From Pseudomonadota bacterium (lineage in GTDB: Bacteria; Desulfobacterota; Binatia; Binatales; Binataceae): a stretch of DNA of 34,274 bases. The DNA lies in NCBI GenBank assembly GCA_021324455.1, contig JAJPJA010000011.1, positions 1-34,274 of the forward strand, read 5' to 3'. The notes under the pieces are model-generated. The model was given only the letters and a program-made list of their open reading frames with translations. It made no database searches and had not been told where the DNA came from. Shown here piece by piece: positions 29,879 through 34,274 of this stretch (position 1 is its first letter; each line of letters opens with the position of its first letter). The translations under genes and the position numbers were made by a program.

Positions 29879-32304
29879 GCGTAGGCGGGTCGCTTGCGCG
29901 GCGCGCCCTGGAGTGCGGCGCCAGCCGTGCCGTTAATCAGCGTACCCCACACTCCGCCCGGTTCCCCGCTCGACTGGCCGCGCGTTTTAAGCCCGCCGCT
30001 CCAACTGTAACCGCCCGCGGTCGTGGCGCCCTTGTGTATGTTGGTCTTGGAGTCCGCGGTGCATCCGTCCTGGCCTTCCTCGAAGGCGGCCACCGCGGCG
30101 GTGGTCGAGTAATTGTTGTCGTAAATGCTGACGCTGCCGGTCTGATTGGTCGGAGTAACGTTGTCCTGGGCGAAGAACACGGTGGCATAGCCGTAAGGCC
30201 GCAGTTCGGCCCACGCCGTGCCCTTTAAACCGCCCAGGCTATAGCGGAAATCGCTGTCGAAGACGGCGCCGAAGTTGTGCCCCGGGCCGCTGACTTCGCC
30301 CTGAACGGTGGTGTAGTTAAGCCATAAATCGTTGGCGGTGGCGTTAAACACGGTTACGATCACGCCCTCGCAGCTCAGATTCGCATAGTAGACGGTTCCC
30401 GCGCCGCCGCCCCATCCGTTGATCCCGCTGAAAACTTCAAACGGATTGGCGCCCAGACTGAGCAAGTCATCCTGCATCACGGTGGCGTCGGGGTAACTGA
30501 AAAAGGCCGCACCGAAACCTCCGGTCTCCCAGAATCCCTGGTTGTAGTAACCCGACCAGTTGGTATTGCCCCTCGCGCTCACCGCGCCGCTGCCGAAATC
30601 CCACCCGTACTGCGCATAGCTGGGCGGATAAGCCGAGGAGCTTATCCCCGGGAATTCCACTTTCGCACTGGTTTGTCCCACCACCTCGTGCAAGTTGTAG
30701 GTGAGCGGCAGCAGCGCTTTCATCACTTCGATTTCATAGCCATTGACCATGTAGGGCACGACCACTGCGGTCAGGGTGTCGGGCCAGGCCAGGCCCCAGT
30801 AGCCGTACTGCTGGGTTTCGGGACCGATCTCGCTCAAGCGCGCCCAGTCGTAAACGATGGTGTTGTAATCGAGCGTCGACGCGTCGCTCATGTAGTTGAA
30901 TCGCGTGTTGAGGTTGCCGGCCAGTTCTCCCACCGTTCCGCCAACCTCCTGCTCGAACTGGGGCTGGCTGGCGGTCGTCGTGTCGAACACGGTCTGCAGG
31001 GAATTGGCCACCACGCCGGTCACCGGCCCCAGCGCCGACAGCAGCGTGTAGAGCGTGCCTTCGGCGATTGCGGCCGGCACCGCAAGCGGCCTGGCGCTGG
31101 ACGACACGTCGAGGTCGGCGACCACCTTGGTGAGCACATTGGTGTTCTCCAAAAACACGGTCGACAGCACGGATTGTATATTACTGAATAACTCCTGCAC
31201 TTCCTGGACATCAGTCAATTCGTCATCCAACTGACTCTTGACGGCATCCAAATCGGCGGGGGCGAAATAGGGGCTGGGCGCAGGAACCGGGTAACTCAGC
31301 TTTTCAAGATTCAATTCCTCCTGCACCGGATTGAAGTTTGCGTTCATGTATTCGCAGCGGACACCGGAAAACCCCAGCGTCTGCTGATTCGCGCCGACCC
31401 CGACCACGACACTGCAGGCGTCGGGCGCGTTGATCGCCGGTTGCTGGCCGATCCAGTTGTAGGCGTTCTGCTGATTGGTGGTAAAGGGGGGAAACGAGGG
31501 ATTGGAATTGGGTTGATCTACAACCTGCTCGAAATGGTAATTCGGCAGCGGATACCATTGATTAGCCGGCGCCGAAGTCGCGCTTCCCACTGCCGCATCC
31601 GCGCCGCTGGCGTATAGTTGACCGCCCGCGCAATTAGTCAACTGCGCCGTTCCCGGATCGTATGACCATTGCTCAAAACAGCTGTTATCTCCGGCCGGCG
31701 ATTCGGACTGGTCCAGGTAAATCCCGGTATTCCAGCCCGGCAGGCTGCCCAGATCGAACAGCGCCTCGGTAGCCGCGTACCCCAGCATCAGCGACCCCGC
31801 CGGGTTGTTGATGGTGTTGACGGCGAAGCTCTCCCCGCTGCGCAGAAAGTAGTAGCCGGAATTCGTTCCCGGCAGCGCCTCCCAGACCTGGGCTCCGCTA
31901 AAGGCAAACGGCACCGCCGTAGCCACCGCCGACGGCTGGCTCTGGCCGACAGGGTTGGACACCAGCGTCATCGGCACCACGCCCACGCTGTTGCCGCTGT
32001 TGGGGTTGGGCGCTCCCGCGGGACCGGCGCCGTTGACCATCAGGACTGAGGGGGTGAACTGCGCCACCGGGCTTGGCACCGAATTGCCGTTCACCAGCAC
32101 AAACCAATGGGGCAGATTGGGATCGGTGGTCACCACCAGGGTCTGCGGCTTGATCGGCGCGAACGGCACCGGCGTGGAGCGCGGCGCAGGCAGCCCGCCG
32201 CCCGAGGAGCCGCAGCCGCCCGCGGCGGTCAAACCAACCATCGCCGCGGCGAACGCGAGCAGCAGCGCTCTGGCGTATGTCAAATTCCTGAAATCGGCAT
32301 CCAA
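29866..32304 (-). CDS. Large lipoprotein of unknown function
   Basis: I do not recognise this family. From TTG 32304 (AGGTGA five bases before) it has 812 residues and opens with ARALLLAFAAAMVGLTAAGGC, a lipoprotein-type signal with the Cys at residue 31, then a Gly/Ser/Pro linker. Seen after it: a beta-rich part with repeated aromatic/Asn motifs (QVWEALPGTNSGYYFL, FEQWSYDPGTAQLTNCAGG) that recalls beta-trefoil lectins; an alpha-helical middle (about 310-430) with a hydrophobic stretch; and a Gly/Asn/Trp-rich C-terminal half with a possible beta-sandwich (VIVTVFNATANDLWLNY ... PYGYATVFFA). Other starts are ATG 32340 and TTG 32283. The frame is open to 32544 but the extra part looks untranslated. 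Confidence 0.72.
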   Translation of the reverse strand: MDADFRNLTYARALLLAFAAAMVGLTAAGGCGSSGGGLPAPRSTPVPFAPIKPQTLVVTTDPNLPHWFVLVNGNSVPSPVAQFTPSVLMVNGAGPAGAPNPNSGNSVGVVPMTLVSNPVGQSQPSAVATAVPFAFSGAQVWEALPGTNSGYYFLRSGESFAVNTINNPAGSLMLGYAATEALFDLGSLPGWNTGIYLDQSESPAGDNSCFEQWSYDPGTAQLTNCAGGQLYASGADAAVGSATSAPANQWYPLPNYHFEQVVDQPNSNPSFPPFTTNQQNAYNWIGQQPAINAPDACSVVVGVGANQQTLGFSGVRCEYMNANFNPVQEELNLEKLSYPVPAPSPYFAPADLDAVKSQLDDELTDVQEVQELFSNIQSVLSTVFLENTNVLTKVVADLDVSSSARPLAVPAAIAEGTLYTLLSALGPVTGVVANSLQTVFDTTTASQPQFEQEVGGTVGELAGNLNTRFNYMSDASTLDYNTIVYDWARLSEIGPETQQYGYWGLAWPDTLTAVVVPYMVNGYEIEVMKALLPLTYNLHEVVGQTSAKVEFPGISSSAYPPSYAQYGWDFGSGAVSARGNTNWSGYYNQGFWETGGFGAAFFSYPDATVMQDDLLSLGANPFEVFSGINGWGGGAGTVYYANLSCEGVIVTVFNATANDLWLNYTTVQGEVSGPGHNFGAVFDSDFRYSLGGLKGTAWAELRPYGYATVFFAQDNVTPTNQTGSVSIYDNNYSTTAAVAAFEEGQDGCTADSKTNIHKGATTAGGYSWSGGLKTRGQSSGEPGGVWGTLINGTAGAALQGAPRKRPAYAQPE

Positions 32305-32375
32305 TACTATCACCTGTGTACAAATCAAGTTTTTCCCCATGTTTTTATCTGAATCTTGTGTACGAGTCGTCGCTT

Positions 32376-32405
32376 CGGCAGCGCACGGAAAAAATTCCGC
32401 TGCCG
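32376..32405 (-). other. Stem-loop upstream of the large lipoprotein gene
   Basis: CGGCAGC (32376-32382) pairs with GCTGCCG (32399-32405), with an inner CGGAA/TTCCG stem and an A/T loop. It lies about 70-100 bases upstream of the presumed start of the minus-strand lipoprotein gene, in the 298-bp divergent gap to mlaE. It may be a leader hairpin or the end of another transcript; no promoter was found with confidence in this gap. Confidence 0.35.
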
Positions 32406-32602
32406 GTCCAATGAGGAGCAGGCGGATTGGAGCGGCAGGTTCTGGCGGTCCGGCCCGCCCTTGGCATAGCCGGTGGTTTGATGTTACCGTAATACGTCTC
32501 TTGTTGGGCGATTTATTTGATTTTTCACAGCGATAGCCTCGCAATGCCGTCTGTTATCCAGAACCGTCTTGTTTCGGACGCCATCGAAACCTCATCAACC
32601 GC

Positions 32603-33757
32603 ATGCCCAGTGACCTGACGGAAACCGTCGGTGAGCCGCGCCTGTCCGCGCAGCGCACTGCCGAAGACGCCTATTCAATTCATTTCAGCGGCGACTGGAC
32701 CGGAAAGCATCCGCTGCCCGCGGTCGAGCGTCTGCTGGAGGAAATCGGGCGGACGCCGCGGCCCCGTTCGGTGGTGCTTGAGGCCAGCGGCGTGCGCGCC
32801 TGGGACAGCACCTTTGTCGGTTTTCTGTTCGAGTTGGAGACCCGCTGCGCGGAATTGAAACTGCCGCTGCGGCGCGATGCGCTTCCGGCCGGGGCGGCGC
32901 GTCTGATTGCGCTGGCCGATTCGGTGCCGGAAAAAACCGACGCGCGCGTCGCCGCCGCCCACGACGGATTTTTCCAACGGTTGGGCAAAACGACCGCGGC
33001 CGCGATCGACGCTGCAGCCGCATTATTCGATTTTCTGGGCTTGCTCAGCATCGCTATGGGCCGCTTCCTCACCGGCCGCGCGCGCACCCGGGTCGGCGAT
33101 ATCTTCGAGCAGATGCAGGCCTGCGGCGCCGACGCGCTGGCGATCGTCAGCCTGATCAGCTTTTTGGTGGGAGTGATTCTGGCCTTCATGGGCGCGGTGC
33201 AACTGGAACGCTTCGGCGCCTCCATCTATGTCGCCGATTTGGTGGCAATCGGGATGCTGCGCGAGATGGGAGCGATGATGACCGCGATCATCATGGCCGG
33301 GCGCACCGGCGCCGCCTTCGCCGCGCAACTGGGCTCGATGAAGGTGGCGCAGGAAATCGACGCGCTCACCACCATGGGCATCTCGCCGGTGGAGTTTCTC
33401 TGTCTGCCGCGCGTGCTCGCGCTGTTCCTGATGATGCCAATCCTGTGCGTGTATTCCGACCTGCTGGGTATCGCGGGCGGCGCGTTTATCGGCAGCGTGA
33501 TGCTCCACGTGTCGCCCGCGGCGTATTTCCACGAGACCATGAGCGCCTTCACCATGACCGATTTCAGTATCGGCGTGGTCAAGGCGGCGATTTACGGCGT
33601 GTTGGTCGGGTTCGCCGGATGCCTGCGCGGATTTGAATGCGGCGACAGTTCCTCGGCGGTCGGTTTCGCCACCACTTCGGCGGTGGTCACTTCGATCGTG
33701 ATGGTGGTGGTGGCGTGCGGGGTGTCGGCCTTCATCCTCAACCTGGTGGGTATCTGA
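32603..33757 (+). CDS. mlaE: MlaE-family phospholipid transport permease with N-terminal STAS-like domain
   Basis: MlaE is the membrane part of the MlaFEDB-type transporter that moves phospholipids between the two membranes. The 384-residue protein has a soluble N-terminal region (about 20-110, with SVVLEASGVRAWDSTFVGFLFEL) that looks like the STAS protein MlaB fused to the permease. The MlaE domain follows from about 150, with LREMGAMMTAIIMAGRTGAAFAAQLGSMKVAQEIDALTTMGI, the most conserved family segment. Five to six membrane helices are visible. No ribosome-binding site is seen before ATG 32603. mlaF follows after 5 bp. Confidence 0.93.
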   Translation: MPSDLTETVGEPRLSAQRTAEDAYSIHFSGDWTGKHPLPAVERLLEEIGRTPRPRSVVLEASGVRAWDSTFVGFLFELETRCAELKLPLRRDALPAGAARLIALADSVPEKTDARVAAAHDGFFQRLGKTTAAAIDAAAALFDFLGLLSIAMGRFLTGRARTRVGDIFEQMQACGADALAIVSLISFLVGVILAFMGAVQLERFGASIYVADLVAIGMLREMGAMMTAIIMAGRTGAAFAAQLGSMKVAQEIDALTTMGISPVEFLCLPRVLALFLMMPILCVYSDLLGIAGGAFIGSVMLHVSPAAYFHETMSAFTMTDFSIGVVKAAIYGVLVGFAGCLRGFECGDSSSAVGFATTSAVVTSIVMVVVACGVSAFILNLVGI

Positions 33758-33762
33758 TCTCG

Positions 33763-34274
33763 GTGGCCGATCCGCAACCAGCTTTCGGCGGACGCCAGGT
33801 CCATATCAGGGTCCGCAATCTGACCATCGCCTTCGGCAGTTATGTGCTGATGCGCGAGGTCAGTTTCGACGTCTATCGCGGCGACATTTTCGTCATCATG
33901 GGCGGCAGCGGATGCGGCAAGAGCACGCTTTTGCGCACGATGGTGGGGCTGAAGGATCCGGCCCGCGGCGACATCATTTACGGCGACTTCAATTTCACCG
34001 CCGCCAGCCAGGAGGAGCGCGAGGCCTTTTTGCGCCGCCGCTGCGGCATTTCATACCAGGGCGGCGCGCTGTGGAGTTCGATGACGCTGGCCGAAAACGT
34101 GGCCTTGCCGCTGGGCGAATTCAGCGATTACTCGCCGCAGGAAATCCGCCGCCAGGTCAGCCTCAAGCTGGCGCTGGTCGGACTGCGCGGCTTCGAGGAC
34201 TATTACCCCAGCCAGATCAGCGGCGGGATGCAGAAGCGGGCGGCGCTGGCCCGCGCGATGGCGCTGGACCCCGA
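33763..34274 (+). CDS. mlaF: MlaF, ATPase of the phospholipid transporter, 3' end cut by window edge
   Basis: From GTG 33763, five bases after the mlaE stop, the frame stays open to the window end (170 complete codons). It shows VRNLTIAFGSYVLMREVSFDV, Walker A GGSGCGKST, the Q-loop region ISYQGGALWSSMTLAENVALPL and the signature ISGGMQKRAALARAMALDP, all as in MlaF/Mkl ATPases. The Met in SGGMQKR is typical of this class. Walker B is just beyond the edge. Expected next genes are mlaD and other parts of the system. The exact start is uncertain because no good ribosome-binding site is seen. Confidence 0.93.
   Translation, partial: MADPQPAFGGRQVHIRVRNLTIAFGSYVLMREVSFDVYRGDIFVIMGGSGCGKSTLLRTMVGLKDPARGDIIYGDFNFTAASQEEREAFLRRRCGISYQGGALWSSMTLAENVALPLGEFSDYSPQEIRRQVSLKLALVGLRGFEDYYPSQISGGMQKRAALARAMALDP

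Noticed and set aside
32305..32544. Upstream extension of the large lipoprotein frame
   Set aside because: It would bury the lipoprotein signal more than 70 residues inside the protein; composition and lack of ribosome-binding site argue that this part is leader DNA.

Overview
The window comes from a GC-rich (roughly 60-65 % by eye), gene-dense Gram-negative bacterium with a lipid A-containing outer membrane. The gene order lolC-lolD-bamA-ompH-fabZ-lpxA-lpxI-(Gfo/Idh)-lpxB-msbA, the use of LpxI instead of LpxH, and the Tad locus resemble Desulfobacterota/Deltaproteobacteria-like lineages, including poorly cultured relatives. This placement is by gene order only and is not a firm taxonomic call.

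Layout. (1) 1-10775, minus strand: an envelope-biogenesis operon running from lolC to msbA, with msbA cut by the window start. It covers lipoprotein release (LolC, LolD), outer-membrane protein assembly (BamA, OmpH/Skp) and lipid A synthesis and export (FabZ, LpxA, LpxI, LpxB, MsbA). lpxD, often next to fabZ/lpxA, is absent. (2) 11003-15041, plus strand: a solitary type II secretin gspD with a Gly/Met repeat insert, a lipid A late acyltransferase (LpxL/HtrB family), and a small DUF971 protein with two CxCxxC clusters. (3) 15028-17103: a GNAT-like acyltransferase (minus) and a SAM methyltransferase (plus). (4) 17209-24974, minus: a Tad/Flp pilus operon in the order flp-flp-cpaB-cpaC-cpaE-cpaF-tadB-tadC. 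It has two tandem tiny Flp pilins and a near-consensus sigma-54 promoter placed exactly for the first. The prepilin peptidase and TadD-G are not in the window. (5) 25513-27845: a lone receiver, an ArnT/PMT-like membrane glycosyltransferase, and a lone Hpt protein. (6) 28154-32304: an LdtD/YcbB-type L,D-transpeptidase converging on a large lipoprotein of unknown family. (7) 32603-34274, plus: the start of an Mla phospholipid-transport operon, mlaE with an N-terminal STAS-like domain and mlaF, cut by the window end.

Almost every gene serves the cell envelope: building lipid A, inserting barrels, sorting lipoproteins, cross-linking peptidoglycan, moving phospholipids, and building a pilus through the envelope. 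I found no phage, transposon, CRISPR or defence system, and no tRNA or rRNA. The least ordinary items are the apparent non-AUG start of lpxA, the Arg-to-Pro change in the BamA VRGF/Y motif, the twin Flp pilins (one with Ala instead of Gly at the cleavage site) under a predicted sigma-54 promoter, a possibly leaderless L,D-transpeptidase mRNA, and the large orphan lipoprotein.
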